Below are positions 34,467 through 43,531 of a stretch of DNA of 64,000 nucleotides, one piece after another. The position numbers and the translations under genes are program-made. Below the pieces are notes generated by a model. That model saw only the letters and a list, made by a program, of their open reading frames with translations, had not been told where the DNA came from and searched no databases. The stretch covers positions 62,001-126,000 of the forward strand of contig NZ_WIQM01000001.1 in NCBI RefSeq assembly GCF_015732185.1, in the 5' to 3' direction. Numbering within the stretch: position 1 is the stretch's first letter; every line of letters begins with the position of its first letter. This DNA is from Pectinatus haikarae. GTDB lineage: Bacteria > Bacillota > Negativicutes > Selenomonadales > Selenomonadaceae.

Positions 34467-36167
34467 TTATTGAATAAAAATGTCATAAAATCCGAAATCT
34501 TTCTTTACTATATGGCCTACTAATACTTCCTGAATCATAAATTCCACGACATCCAGCATACTTTGTTTATGCTGAAGATATTCGCTATACATATCTGTCA
34601 TCCGTTTCATGAGTTCTTGATGATTTTTTCTATGTTCTTCATAGTCTTTGTATTTAAACTGTTGGATAATTTTTTCTTCTTTTTGAAAATGAATGGAGAC
34701 ATTTTTGATCATTTCTTGCAGCAACAGGTAAATGGCATCATGATTGTCACCATTCACGCAGTTCTGAATGATTTCATTAGATACTTTGACAAGATTACAA
34801 TGATCTCTGTCAATTGACGGATTGCCGCTGGTAAAGAATGGACCCCATTCGATCTTTATGGGAATACCGTTTTCTATTATATTTACCTTCTCTTCACAGA
34901 CTATTTTATTTTTCCCCGTTATTTTTGCCAGATAAAGAGAATTATCCATGCGGCGCAGCAGGCTTTCCTGCGTATCATCAGACCGCCACGCGGCTATACC
35001 GAAACTTGCGGTCAAAATAGCTGTGTTTTTGAAATCATGAGCGTCAACGGCATTTCGCATTTTTTCCGCAATCGCAGTGACTATATTCAGGTCATCTATT
35101 TTTAGCAGGGCAATAAATTCTTCACCGCCCCAGCGGCAAAGAAAATTTGCGGACACCAAATTATTGTATAATATAGACGAGAATTCTTTTAATACTCTGT
35201 CGCCCTCCAAATGCCCGTACTCGTCATTTATATTTTTGAAATCATCTATGTCGGCCATTATCAGCGAAAATGAAGAGCCATTATTCTTGGCTTCTGCAAA
35301 AATGTCACTGTAAACTTTTGTGAAATAAGTCCTGTTGTACATGCCGGTGAGATTATCCTTTTCTGCTAATCTGGTGAGACGATTATTTTTAGAAATAAGT
35401 TCTTTTTTCATTCTGTAGCGGCTGACGCACGAATGAAGCCTGAGCATGAATAAATTGTAATCTATTGGTTTTATGATAAAATCATCCGCACCCAGGCCAA
35501 GACAATGTGGTATTACCTGTCCGTTGCCGTAAGCAGTCATCAATATTATTATGGCGTTGCGATTGATATTTCTTATATAATTTATCAGCACTTCACCACA
35601 GTATACGGGCATTACCAAATCCACGATAAAGAGATCATACTGTTTTTGACAGTTTATGAATTCAGTGGAATCATGATAATAATCCACTTTGGTTATTTTT
35701 GAATCTAAAAAAATCTTTTCAATAATTTTCAGACAAAATGTACTGTCATCTATAACAGCGATGCGCAGTGTTTTGAAAAATTCCGTTGTTTCTATTTCAG
35801 CCTTAGTGGTTTGCAGATATTTTTCAAATCTATATTGATCAAATTGTTCTTTGTCGAAATATGCCATAACGCCAAGCTGTGAATAGTGCTTTTCCATTTC
35901 AAAATTTTTCTGCGAAGAAATGACAATTATGGATGGGCATACTATTCCCTTGACATTTATTTTATCAATTAAGCTTTCTACTGGCAAAGCAGGCATAAAC
36001 TGATCAAGGATGATTAATTTATATTCTGTTTCGTCAAATAATTTGCCGAAAAAATCGTTTGTTTCTTTGTAAAAATATATTTTCGTATATGAAAAGCCAT
36101 TTTTCTCGACGAGCTTTTGAATCCTATGTGAAAAATCTTTATCGGTTTCAATATGCAGTACACGCAT
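34467..36167 (-). CDS. Response regulator with REC-REC-GGDEF-hemerythrin domains
   Basis: A 566-residue diguanylate cyclase. REC1 (about 1-120) keeps the phospho-Asp (ILDQFMP), Ser and Lys. REC2 (about 135-255) is canonical (VIDDS, FIVDLVMP, LMTAYG, IIKPID). The GGDEF domain (about 280-430) has MADIDDFKNINDEYGH and an active GGEEF. A C-terminal hemerythrin domain (about 440-566) has DRDHCNLV, HFQKEE, HRKNHQEL and HIVKKDFGF, so O2 or redox should affect activity. GAAGGTGG is placed for the ATG at 36167. It follows the Sel1 gene by 38 bp and precedes the exopolysaccharide operon, so it likely supplies the c-di-GMP signal to it. Confidence 0.92.
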   Translation of the reverse strand: MRVLHIETDKDFSHRIQKLVEKNGFSYTKIYFYKETNDFFGKLFDETEYKLIILDQFMPALPVESLIDKINVKGIVCPSIIVISSQKNFEMEKHYSQLGVMAYFDKEQFDQYRFEKYLQTTKAEIETTEFFKTLRIAVIDDSTFCLKIIEKIFLDSKITKVDYYHDSTEFINCQKQYDLFIVDLVMPVYCGEVLINYIRNINRNAIIILMTAYGNGQVIPHCLGLGADDFIIKPIDYNLFMLRLHSCVSRYRMKKELISKNNRLTRLAEKDNLTGMYNRTYFTKVYSDIFAEAKNNGSSFSLIMADIDDFKNINDEYGHLEGDRVLKEFSSILYNNLVSANFLCRWGGEEFIALLKIDDLNIVTAIAEKMRNAVDAHDFKNTAILTASFGIAAWRSDDTQESLLRRMDNSLYLAKITGKNKIVCEEKVNIIENGIPIKIEWGPFFTSGNPSIDRDHCNLVKVSNEIIQNCVNGDNHDAIYLLLQEMIKNVSIHFQKEEKIIQQFKYKDYEEHRKNHQELMKRMTDMYSEYLQHKQSMLDVVEFMIQEVLVGHIVKKDFGFYDIFIQ

Positions 36168-36205
36168 TTTTTCCACCTTCATTTATCTATGCTTTTACAA
36201 AAGCT

Positions 36206-37879
36206 TTATTTATCATGTTCAAGCCATTTCAGAGCAGATTTATCTCCGTTTTCAGCAGCTTTTTTCATCCACAGGCAGGCATTTTTCTTGTTTTCACCTA
36301 TTTTTCCTGATGCATACAGAGCACCAAGATTGTATTGGGCAGTTACTTCGCCTTCTTCAGCAGCCTGCTGATACCATTTTTGCGCTTCTATATAATTTTT
36401 TTCCACGCCATAGCCATTTTCATACATTACACCTATACTGCATTGACCTTTGGGGTCTCCTTTTTGGGCGGCTTCTTTGAAATAATATGATGCTTTCTCA
36501 TAATCCTTGGTCACACCTTCCCCATCAAGATACATGCAGGCAATCTGATAATCTGCCTGTCCCATTCCCTTGGCGGCAGCTTTTTGATACCATTTTTTTG
36601 CTTCCTGATAATCTTTGATAGTACCCTCGCCTTTTTGGCACATGACTCCAAGATGATAGGCGGAATAAGGATCATCCTGTTCTGCTGCTTTTAAAAACCA
36701 TTGATAGGCTTTGCTGTCATCCCTGGGAACACCCTCTCCGCTTTTGTACATTGCTGCCAATTCAAATTGAGCCGGGGCATAGCCTTGAGCTGCCGAAGCT
36801 GCATACAATGAGGCGGCTTGCTGAAAATCCTGATCTGTGCCTACACCTTCATCGTACATGGTAGCCAGCACACATTGGGCGGCTGCATGGTTTTGCTGGG
36901 CGGCCTGACGGTACCATTTGATGGCTTTTTTGTAGTCCTGCTCGATTCCGCTGCCGGTATCATACATTTTGCCAAGATAAAATTGAGCCGGAGCAAAATC
37001 CTGTTTTGCGGCCAATGTGTACCATTTTACGGCTTCTTTGGGATCTTCGCCGACTATACAGCCGGAAGCGTACATGACCCCAAGATTACATTGTGCGGGT
37101 GCGTGTCCGCATTGTGCCGATTGTTTATAGCAATTAAGGGCCTTCTTTCGATCTTGCTCAATACCATAGCCATTATCGTACATAAAACCGAGATTGCATT
37201 GTGCGAGCGGATTATTCTTCTCAGCAGCTTTCGTATACCAGGCAACAGCTTTAACGTGATCCTGCGCTATATTATCATCACCCTCAAAGTACATATCACC
37301 CAATTTACACTGTGCGGCTGCATGACCATTTTCAGCAGCTTTTTCATACCAAGAAAAAGCTTTATGAGAGTCTTTTTTTACTCCCCAGCCGTTTGTGTAA
37401 AAACTTGCCATATCGTATTGAGCCAGTGCGTAACCTTGTTTAGCTGCCATTTCACACCATCTTACTGATTCACCGGCGTCAACGACGACCATCAAGCCTG
37501 AATAATATAAAAAGCTTAATTCATATTGAGCAAAGACATCTCCTTCTAAAGCTTCATTTTTAATTTCTTCGATGAGCTTTGGCTGCCCATAATTTGGTCT
37601 TTCCATGATACAGTACCATAATGAACATAATTTGCTGCCAAGTTCATGCCCGCGCCGATAATATTTTTTTTGCAGGACTTTGTCATTGCAGGATGGGATG
37701 AAATGGCCGTTATATAATTTAGCCAGAAGATAGAATGCGTTAGCACATTGTGTCTTGGAAAGCTTTTCCAGCAATGTGAACGCCTCTTCATATTCACAAT
37801 GCAGAAAAAATTCTTTTGCGTCCTGCATCATAGAGGTTTCTTGTATATCACTATTGTTTTCGTTATTGTCATAATTCAT
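36206..37879 (-). CDS. Sel1-repeat (TPR-like) protein
   Basis: A 557-residue protein made of about eleven or twelve Sel1-like repeats of roughly 36 residues (pattern AQYxLGxMYxxGxGVxxDxxKAxxWYxKAAEQG). This solenoid usually serves as a scaffold for protein partners. A longer frame to 38038 would add a hydrophobic N-terminus, but those bases are a textbook promoter (TTGACT-17-TATAAT), so the cytoplasmic form starting at 37879 (GAAAGGCAG upstream) is preferred. It is cotranscribed with the REC-REC-GGDEF gene. AlgK and PelE-type export proteins carry related repeats, but this one lacks a signal peptide. Confidence 0.87.
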   Translation of the reverse strand: MNYDNNENNSDIQETSMMQDAKEFFLHCEYEEAFTLLEKLSKTQCANAFYLLAKLYNGHFIPSCNDKVLQKKYYRRGHELGSKLCSLWYCIMERPNYGQPKLIEEIKNEALEGDVFAQYELSFLYYSGLMVVVDAGESVRWCEMAAKQGYALAQYDMASFYTNGWGVKKDSHKAFSWYEKAAENGHAAAQCKLGDMYFEGDDNIAQDHVKAVAWYTKAAEKNNPLAQCNLGFMYDNGYGIEQDRKKALNCYKQSAQCGHAPAQCNLGVMYASGCIVGEDPKEAVKWYTLAAKQDFAPAQFYLGKMYDTGSGIEQDYKKAIKWYRQAAQQNHAAAQCVLATMYDEGVGTDQDFQQAASLYAASAAQGYAPAQFELAAMYKSGEGVPRDDSKAYQWFLKAAEQDDPYSAYHLGVMCQKGEGTIKDYQEAKKWYQKAAAKGMGQADYQIACMYLDGEGVTKDYEKASYYFKEAAQKGDPKGQCSIGVMYENGYGVEKNYIEAQKWYQQAAEEGEVTAQYNLGALYASGKIGENKKNACLWMKKAAENGDKSALKWLEHDK

Positions 37880-38205
37880 AGGATGTCTGCCTTTCATAAA
37901 TAATATATCATTTGCCTGCTTTTTCTGTAAACTCGTCACGGGAAAATGATCATTTGCCGATTGGGATATAAATCTATTTATTGAAGATATAAGTATAACT
38001 GTAAGAATAATTATATTTATACTGGCATATAAAGTCAATAAACTTCAGATATAAGAAGATAATGCGCATGGACGTTTTGATATCAGATAAAAATATTTGC
38101 GGCAGGTAAATTCAGTTATTTCACAGAATACATTAATATCAGTTGCGAATGTCCGGCTTAATCAATAAATTTTGCGGAAGAAGGAGCAGGGGAATAATTT
38201 AAAGA
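37880..38205. other. 326-bp divergent gap between the Sel1 and HD-protein genes
   Basis: It holds the leftward promoter at 38010-38038 and a leader of about 120 nt that repeats GGCAAATGAT twice (minus strand, near 37905-37960) with an AAATGATCATTT palindrome. The rightward promoter for the folate genes should also lie here, but I see no convincing pair of boxes. Confidence 0.4.
38010..38038 (-). promoter_or_regulatory. Promoter of the Sel1-GGDEF operon
   Basis: On the minus strand: TTGACT (complement of 38033-38038), 17 bases, TATAAT (complement of 38010-38015). Confidence 0.7.
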
Positions 38206-38700
38206 ATGGGAAACTTTTATGACAGACGCAATCTTATTTTATGTCATCCGTTATTTCAAAAGAGCTATAAAAAAATAGTGCATTACGAAAAAGACCGTTC
38301 TTTTTGCCGTCATGATATGACACATTTTCTTGATGTAGCACGAATTGCCATGATACTGAATAATAAGGAACAGCTTCAAATAAATGAAGACCTTATTTAT
38401 GCCGCTGCCTTGCTGCACGATATCGGCAGACATAAACAGTATAAGAATGGAGAAAATCATGCCGCGGCCAGTGTACCGATAGCTGAATGCATTATGAGAG
38501 ACTGTTCATTTTCTGATGAAGAAACTGAGTCTATAATAAAGGCTATTTCAATGCACCGTAATGAAGAGATTAAAGAGCAGGCTGATCTTTGCGGTTTGCT
38601 TTATCGGGCTGATAAGATGAGCCGCAGCTGTTTTTGCTGCAAGGTTAATGCCAAATGCAGCTGGCCGGAAGAAAAGAAAGGTAATAAGCTTATATATTAG
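38206..38700 (+). CDS. HD-domain phosphohydrolase
   Basis: A 164-residue HD-superfamily protein. Metal ligands are visible: H in FCRHDMTHFLDVARIA, the HD pair in ALLHDIGRHKQY, and later HAAAS and a D in RADKMSR. The C-terminal CFCCKVNAKCSWPEEKK is cysteine-rich, as in a subset of clostridial HD proteins found before folP. The reaction is probably hydrolysis of a phosphoester or nucleotide. It leads the folate operon (27 bp before folP). A role in dihydroneopterin triphosphate dephosphorylation is possible but speculative. Confidence 0.8.
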   Translation: MGNFYDRRNLILCHPLFQKSYKKIVHYEKDRSFCRHDMTHFLDVARIAMILNNKEQLQINEDLIYAAALLHDIGRHKQYKNGENHAAASVPIAECIMRDCSFSDEETESIIKAISMHRNEEIKEQADLCGLLYRADKMSRSCFCCKVNAKCSWPEEKKGNKLIY

Positions 38701-38726
38701 AATGAAAAGAAAGGGGCAATATAAAT

Positions 38727-39542
38727 TTGCTGATAGGCAGGAAAGAATTTATTAACAAAGATAAAACATATATTATGGGAATTCTTAATGTGACACCTGA
38801 TTCATTTTCCGATGGCGGAAAATATAATTCCATGCATGATGCTATTGTCCATGCGGAGCAAATGATCGAAGACGGGGCGGATATAATAGATATAGGAGGT
38901 GAATCGACAAGGCCGAATCATATTCAGATAAGTGACGATGAAGAAAAAAAACGTATCTGTCCTGTTATTGAGGAAATAAAGAAGCATGTTGATGTCCCAG
39001 TGTCAGTAGATACTTATAAGGCTGAAGTAGCAAAGGCGGCCATTAGTTCAGGAGCTGATTTGATCAATGATATTTGGGGTCTTAAATATGATAAAAAAAT
39101 GGCGGGCCTTATTGCTGCCAGCGGGCTACCCTGCTGTCTGATGCACAATCGCAACGATATGAATTATGCCGATTACCTGGAAGATGTGATTGCTGATCTG
39201 AGGAAAATTTTACAGATCGCTGATGATGCAGGAATAAGCAGAGAAAAAATTATTCTTGATCCGGGTATCGGTTTTGCAAAAAGCTATGAAAATAATTTAG
39301 CATTGCTCAAGCATATGGACATCCTGCACGAGCTGAAGCTGCCCCTGCTGCTTGGGACATCACGGAAATCAGTTATCGGTACAGCGCTTGATCTGCCGAT
39401 TGCCGAACGAATGGAAGGCACTCTGGTCACTACGGTGCTGGCTGTTTTAAATCGTTATATGTTTGTGCGTGTACATGATGTAAAGGAAAATTATCGTGCC
39501 GTGAAAATGGCAGAAGCCATTATTTCTTCCGGGCTGCAATAA
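38727..39542 (+). CDS. folP: Dihydropteroate synthase
   Basis: A 271-residue TIM-barrel enzyme that joins p-aminobenzoate to dihydropterin pyrophosphate in folate synthesis. Signatures: IMGILNVTPDSFSDGG, DIIDIGGESTRPN, SVDTYKAEVA, LINDIWG, CLMHNR, DPGIGFAK, and LGTSRKSVIG. The start is TTG with AAAGGGG about 9 bases upstream. It lies between the HD protein and the folB-folK fusion in one operon. Confidence 0.95.
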   Translation: MLIGRKEFINKDKTYIMGILNVTPDSFSDGGKYNSMHDAIVHAEQMIEDGADIIDIGGESTRPNHIQISDDEEKKRICPVIEEIKKHVDVPVSVDTYKAEVAKAAISSGADLINDIWGLKYDKKMAGLIAASGLPCCLMHNRNDMNYADYLEDVIADLRKILQIADDAGISREKIILDPGIGFAKSYENNLALLKHMDILHELKLPLLLGTSRKSVIGTALDLPIAERMEGTLVTTVLAVLNRYMFVRVHDVKENYRAVKMAEAIISSGLQ

Positions 39543-39564
39543 ATTATAAAGAAACGGAAATGTT

Positions 39565-40404
39565 ATGGACAGTATAATAATAAAAGATTTAAGTGTATAT
39601 GCTTATCATGGCTTTTTGCCGGAAGAAAGAAAATTGGGCCAAAATTTTTATATATCAGCAGAATTATTTGTTGATCTGCGCTCTGCAGGCATGCATGATG
39701 ATATCAGCCAAACGGTAAACTATGCTGCTGTGTGCGGTTTTATAAATGAATATACACGGGTGCACCCGGCAAAGCTTATAGAAACGGCGGCTGAACAATT
39801 GGCTGAGCAGATATTGCTGAGCTTTCCGGCGATTGAAGAAGTTTCTCTTTCAATAAAAAAGCCAAGCGCACCGATAGGATTGCCTCTGCAGTATGTTTCA
39901 GTCAAAATAAACCGTAAATGGCATGAAGCTTTTATTGCCTTCGGTTCAAATATTGGCAATAGAGAAGGATATATAAATTATGCGATTGAAGAGCTTCGGC
40001 ATGTGGTGCGGATAAAGCTGGAGGCTGTTTCTCCTTTTTATGCCTCTACTCCTTACGGCGGTGTTGAGCAAAGTAATTTTATCAATGGAGCACTGAGGCT
40101 TAGTACACTCTTGCTGCCGCTTGAACTGCTTGACCTGCTGCAGAAAATTGAGCGGGGGGCCAAAAGAAAACGCGATATTCATTGGGGCCCGCGCACCTTG
40201 GATCTTGATATACTTCTTTACGATGATAAGATTATCAATAATGATAAGCTTATATTACCCCATCCCGATATGGCAAATCGGGATTTTGTTATGAAGCCGA
40301 TGGCCCAGCTGGTTCCGCAGAAGCTGCATCCTGTTCTGAATAAGTCAATGCAGGCATTATATGATGCTATTCCGCACGACCAACTACATATATATAGGAG
40401 CTGA
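39565..40404 (+). CDS. folBK: Bifunctional dihydroneopterin aldolase / HPPK (FolB-FolK fusion)
   Basis: A 279-residue fusion. Residues 1-117 are dihydroneopterin aldolase (IIKDLSVYAYHGFLPEERKLG, with the catalytic Tyr and Lys region at LSIKKPSAPIGLPLQYVSV). Residues from about 122 are hydroxymethyldihydropterin pyrophosphokinase (AFIAFGSNIGNREGYI, FYASTPYGGVEQSNFINGAL, RDIHWGPRTLDLDILLYDD, LPHPDMANRDFV). The two activities are consecutive, giving the substrate of FolP encoded 22 bp upstream. The fusion order B-K is known in Firmicutes. Confidence 0.95.
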   Translation: MDSIIIKDLSVYAYHGFLPEERKLGQNFYISAELFVDLRSAGMHDDISQTVNYAAVCGFINEYTRVHPAKLIETAAEQLAEQILLSFPAIEEVSLSIKKPSAPIGLPLQYVSVKINRKWHEAFIAFGSNIGNREGYINYAIEELRHVVRIKLEAVSPFYASTPYGGVEQSNFINGALRLSTLLLPLELLDLLQKIERGAKRKRDIHWGPRTLDLDILLYDDKIINNDKLILPHPDMANRDFVMKPMAQLVPQKLHPVLNKSMQALYDAIPHDQLHIYRS

Positions 40405-40410
40405 ATAATT

Positions 40411-41487
40411 ATGAGCACCACGACTTTTTTATCAAATTATACTGTCGGCGCTGACGCATATGGAAAAATTCCGTTGATATGCGGATACGGCGGCAGGACT
40501 GCTGTTGTTATCGGCGGTAAAACAGCAATGGAAAAAGTCAAAAATAAACTTATTGAGGCAGTAAGAGGGACTTGCGTTGAAATAACGGATTTTATCTGGT
40601 TCGGCGGCAATGCCACTCATAAAAATATTGGAGTATTGTTGAATAATGAGGCAGTAAAAAAAGCAGATATGATATTTGCTGTCGGCGGCGGCAGAGCTGT
40701 GGATACGGCAAAAGCAGCAGCGGACAAGCTTGGTAAACTGGTTTTTACTTTTCCTACGATTGCTTCTAATTGTGCTGCGGTTACATCTTTGTGTATATTA
40801 TATAATGAAGATGGTTCTTTCGGAGAATTTTATTTTGGACGCAATCCGGCAGTACATGCATTTATAGACACCGAAATAATAATGGCGGCACCTTTAAAGT
40901 ATTTGAGGGCGGGTATAGGTGATGCGCTTTCCAAACAGTATGAAGCCGAATTTAATTCGCGCGGTGACGAAACGGATCATGAAAATGCACTGGGACTGCA
41001 GATAAGCCGCAACTGTTCATCACTGCTTTTAAAATATGGACTGCAGGCTCTCAGAGATGCTGATAACGGTGTCATCAGCGGTGCTCTCGAACAAACAGCG
41101 CTGACTATTATTATTAATACGGGACTGGTGTCTTTGCTGGTGAAAAATTATTATAACAGCAGCATGGCACATGCCGTTTATATAGCTTGTACACAGCTGC
41201 CGGAATGTAAGCTGCATATGCATGGTGAGATAGTAGCTTATGGAGTTTTGTTTTTGCTGACACTTGATATGCAGATACAGGAACGAAACAGGGTATATGC
41301 TTTTAATAAAGAAGCGGGGCTGCCTCTTTGCCTTGCTGATATAACGATAAAATATGAAGTCCTTGACAAATTTATTGCAGATGTGGCTGAGGACAGATAT
41401 TTGGAACATGCACCATATAGCATAAGTCGCCAGAAAATACAAAAGGCAATTGATGAGCTGGAGCAATATCATCAATCTCAATCGTGA
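40411..41487 (+). CDS. Iron-containing alcohol dehydrogenase family (glycerol dehydrogenase-like)
   Basis: A 358-residue NAD-dependent dehydrogenase of the GldA branch. It has the nucleotide-binding AVGGGRAVDTAKAAAD and the metal ligands Asp (GIGDALSK) and two His (SSMAHAVY; KLHMHGEIVAYG). It starts 6 bp after folBK and is surely cotranscribed, yet no role in folate synthesis is known. E. coli YbdH/HcxA, a hydroxycarboxylate dehydrogenase, has comparable features. The substrate is unknown. Confidence 0.85.
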   Translation: MSTTTFLSNYTVGADAYGKIPLICGYGGRTAVVIGGKTAMEKVKNKLIEAVRGTCVEITDFIWFGGNATHKNIGVLLNNEAVKKADMIFAVGGGRAVDTAKAAADKLGKLVFTFPTIASNCAAVTSLCILYNEDGSFGEFYFGRNPAVHAFIDTEIIMAAPLKYLRAGIGDALSKQYEAEFNSRGDETDHENALGLQISRNCSSLLLKYGLQALRDADNGVISGALEQTALTIIINTGLVSLLVKNYYNSSMAHAVYIACTQLPECKLHMHGEIVAYGVLFLLTLDMQIQERNRVYAFNKEAGLPLCLADITIKYEVLDKFIADVAEDRYLEHAPYSISRQKIQKAIDELEQYHQSQS

Positions 41488-41518
41488 CAGCAGATCATAA
41501 AAATTAAAGAACAATAAA

Positions 41519-41551
41519 ATATGCCGGAGATTTTTTAAGTCTCCGGCATAT
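41519..41551. terminator. Terminator between the Fe-ADH and SIMPL genes
   Basis: ATATGCCGGAGA (41519-41530) and TCTCCGGCATAT (41540-41551) pair perfectly around 9 bases. T/A-rich flanks on both strands suit the convergent genes. Confidence 0.85.
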
Positions 41552-41587
41552 TTTATATCGATTTTGTATTTAGCCAATTGTGCATGC

Positions 41588-42298
41588 TCAATTTATTTCA
41601 AACGTAACGGAAATTCTTGCTGTTACATTCAGATCCTTGGCATTGATTGGTGTGGTTGTGGACATATCAGTTGACATGGCCTTTAAGCTGACATTTGAAG
41701 CACGGTAGTTTTCTATATATATATTGCTTTCACTGGCGCTGACGACATTAACGATGCTTTTACCCAAGCCGTCAGCTATAGTCCGAGCCTTTCCCTTAGC
41801 ATCCAGAACAGCTGCTTTTATGGCAGAATCCTTATATTTCTTTTCATCTTTCAAACCGAATTTAACAGAATTAATATTATTTGCACCATTTCTTACAGCA
41901 GTATCTATTATGCTGCCGATCTGATTTATGTCAGCAGTAGTGACTATAACAGTATTTTCCGCCTTGTACTGACTTATGAGCTGACTATTGTCCTTGTCAT
42001 ATACAGGATAGAAATTATATGAAGATGTTTTTATATCGCTTTCCGTTAAGCCAATATTATAAAGCGCATTTTGGATTTTTGTCATTACGGCAGCATTTGA
42101 TTGAGCAGCTACCTGTGCTGTTTCTCCTGTAGTTTCTATACCAATTTCAACAGAGACCTGATCGGGAGTGACAGTAAAATCTGATTCACCCTGTACGCTG
42201 ATGGTGCGCGGTGCACTCTCAGCATTGACCACTGTCTGCCCCAAAGAAAAACAGAATAAGAAAACACTCATAAAAAACATTGCATAAAATTTTTTCAT
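41588..42298 (-). CDS. SIMPL (DUF541) domain protein, exported
   Basis: A 236-residue protein with a signal peptide (MKKFYAMFFMSVFLFCFSLGQTVVNAES). The body is the SIMPL/YggE fold: ISVQGESDFTVTPDQVSVEIGIETTGETA, then SSYNFYPVYD, NAENTVIVTT-like strands and LNVTARISVTFEIN at the end. E. coli YggE (BP26-like) is periplasmic and linked to oxidative stress; the exact role is not known. AAGGAGATG precedes the ATG. It is 54 bp after ychF on the same strand and may be cotranscribed. Confidence 0.88.
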   Translation of the reverse strand: MKKFYAMFFMSVFLFCFSLGQTVVNAESAPRTISVQGESDFTVTPDQVSVEIGIETTGETAQVAAQSNAAVMTKIQNALYNIGLTESDIKTSSYNFYPVYDKDNSQLISQYKAENTVIVTTADINQIGSIIDTAVRNGANNINSVKFGLKDEKKYKDSAIKAAVLDAKGKARTIADGLGKSIVNVVSASESNIYIENYRASNVSLKAMSTDMSTTTPINAKDLNVTARISVTFEIN

Positions 42299-42352
42299 AA
42301 TGATTCATCTCCTTGTATTATATATGATTATCCAGTCATCTGAAGAAAAAAG

Positions 42353-43459
42353 TCAGACGTTGAAACGGAAATAAGTGACATCGCCGTCCTGCATGATATA
42401 GTCTTTTCCCTCCAGGCGTACCTGTCCTTTTTCCTTGGCCGTGTTTGTGCTGCCGGCCGCTACGAGATCATCGTAGGATACTATTTCAGCCCGAATAAAG
42501 CCGCGCTCTATATCTGTATGAATTTTTCCTGCAGCCTGAGGTGCTTTTGTGCCTCGGGTTATCGTCCATGCTCTGCATTCATCGGGACCGGCTGTCAGGA
42601 ATGTCAAAAGACCCAGTAATTTAAAGGCACCCTTTATCAATTTGTCAAGGCCGGATTCGTCCAACCCCAGTTCCTGTAAAAACTCTCCGGCTTCTTCTTC
42701 GTCCAGCTCAGCTATTTCTGATTCTACTTTTGCGGAAATCGCGACAACTTCGGCTTTTTCGTGGGCCGCATATTCTTTGACCTTCTGGACATAGAGATTT
42801 TCCTTATCTGCGGAAGCAGCCTCGTCCTCTGCTACATTTGCTATGAATAAGGCTGGTTTCATAGTGAGCAGATTCAAGTCCCGCAGGATTATTTCTTCAT
42901 CTTCAGTGAGCTCCACACGACGTGCCGGCTTACCGTCTGAAAGTACTTCATAAACTTTTTTGAGCATCGCTTCTTCTGCCTTTGCTTCTTTTGCGCCGCT
43001 TTTTGCTGCTCTGCTTGCTTTTTCAAGACGTTTTTCCACCGTTTCCATATCGGCAAGGCAAAGTTCTGTATTGATTATTTCTATATCACGCAGCGGATCA
43101 ATAGAACCCTCCACATGCGTTATATTACCGTCGTTAAAACAGCGCACCACATGCGCAACCGCATCTACCTGGCGAATATGCGACAAAAATTTATTGCCGA
43201 GGCCCTCTCCCTGCGCCGCACCTTTTACCAATCCTGCTATATCGACAAAACGAATAGATGCAGGTGTGGTTTTCTTTGATTTATACATTTCATGCAGCAC
43301 CTGAAGGCGTTTATCAGGTACATCGACAACACCGACATTAGGTTCTATTGTGCAAAAAGGATAATTAGCTGCTTCAGCGCCTGCCTTTGTTATAGCATTA
43401 AATAAAGTGCTCTTTCCTACATTGGGGAGTCCGACGATCCCAACTTCCAAATTACTCAA
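42353..43459 (-). CDS. ychF: Ribosome-binding ATPase YchF
   Basis: A 368-residue Obg-family P-loop ATPase that binds the ribosome and 26S-like complexes and influences stress responses. G1 is GLPNVGKSTLFNAIT, with PFCTIEPNVGVV, DIAGLVKGAAQGEGLGNKFL, and the C-terminal TGS domain ending in EGKDYIMQDGDVTYFRFNV. Specificity for ATP is due to NVAE in place of NKxD, visible in FIANVAED. The start is TTG with GAGGAG 8 bases upstream. Confidence 0.96.
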   Translation of the reverse strand: MSNLEVGIVGLPNVGKSTLFNAITKAGAEAANYPFCTIEPNVGVVDVPDKRLQVLHEMYKSKKTTPASIRFVDIAGLVKGAAQGEGLGNKFLSHIRQVDAVAHVVRCFNDGNITHVEGSIDPLRDIEIINTELCLADMETVEKRLEKASRAAKSGAKEAKAEEAMLKKVYEVLSDGKPARRVELTEDEEIILRDLNLLTMKPALFIANVAEDEAASADKENLYVQKVKEYAAHEKAEVVAISAKVESEIAELDEEEAGEFLQELGLDESGLDKLIKGAFKLLGLLTFLTAGPDECRAWTITRGTKAPQAAGKIHTDIERGFIRAEIVSYDDLVAAGSTNTAKEKGQVRLEGKDYIMQDGDVTYFRFNV

Positions 43460-43531
43460 AATAAATTCTCCTCTGTCATTTTTTATTTTACTTTATTATA
43501 CATTGCTCTGCATAAAATTAAAAGTGCGGCA

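Noticed and set aside
36206-37879. Tandem DNA repeats
   Set aside because: The periodicity (about 108 bp) comes from the Sel1 protein repeats; the DNA copies have diverged.
37880-38038. N-terminal hydrophobic extension of the Sel1 protein
   Set aside because: No ribosome site at the TTG. The bases form a consensus -35/-10 promoter, and a good site exists for the ATG at 37879.
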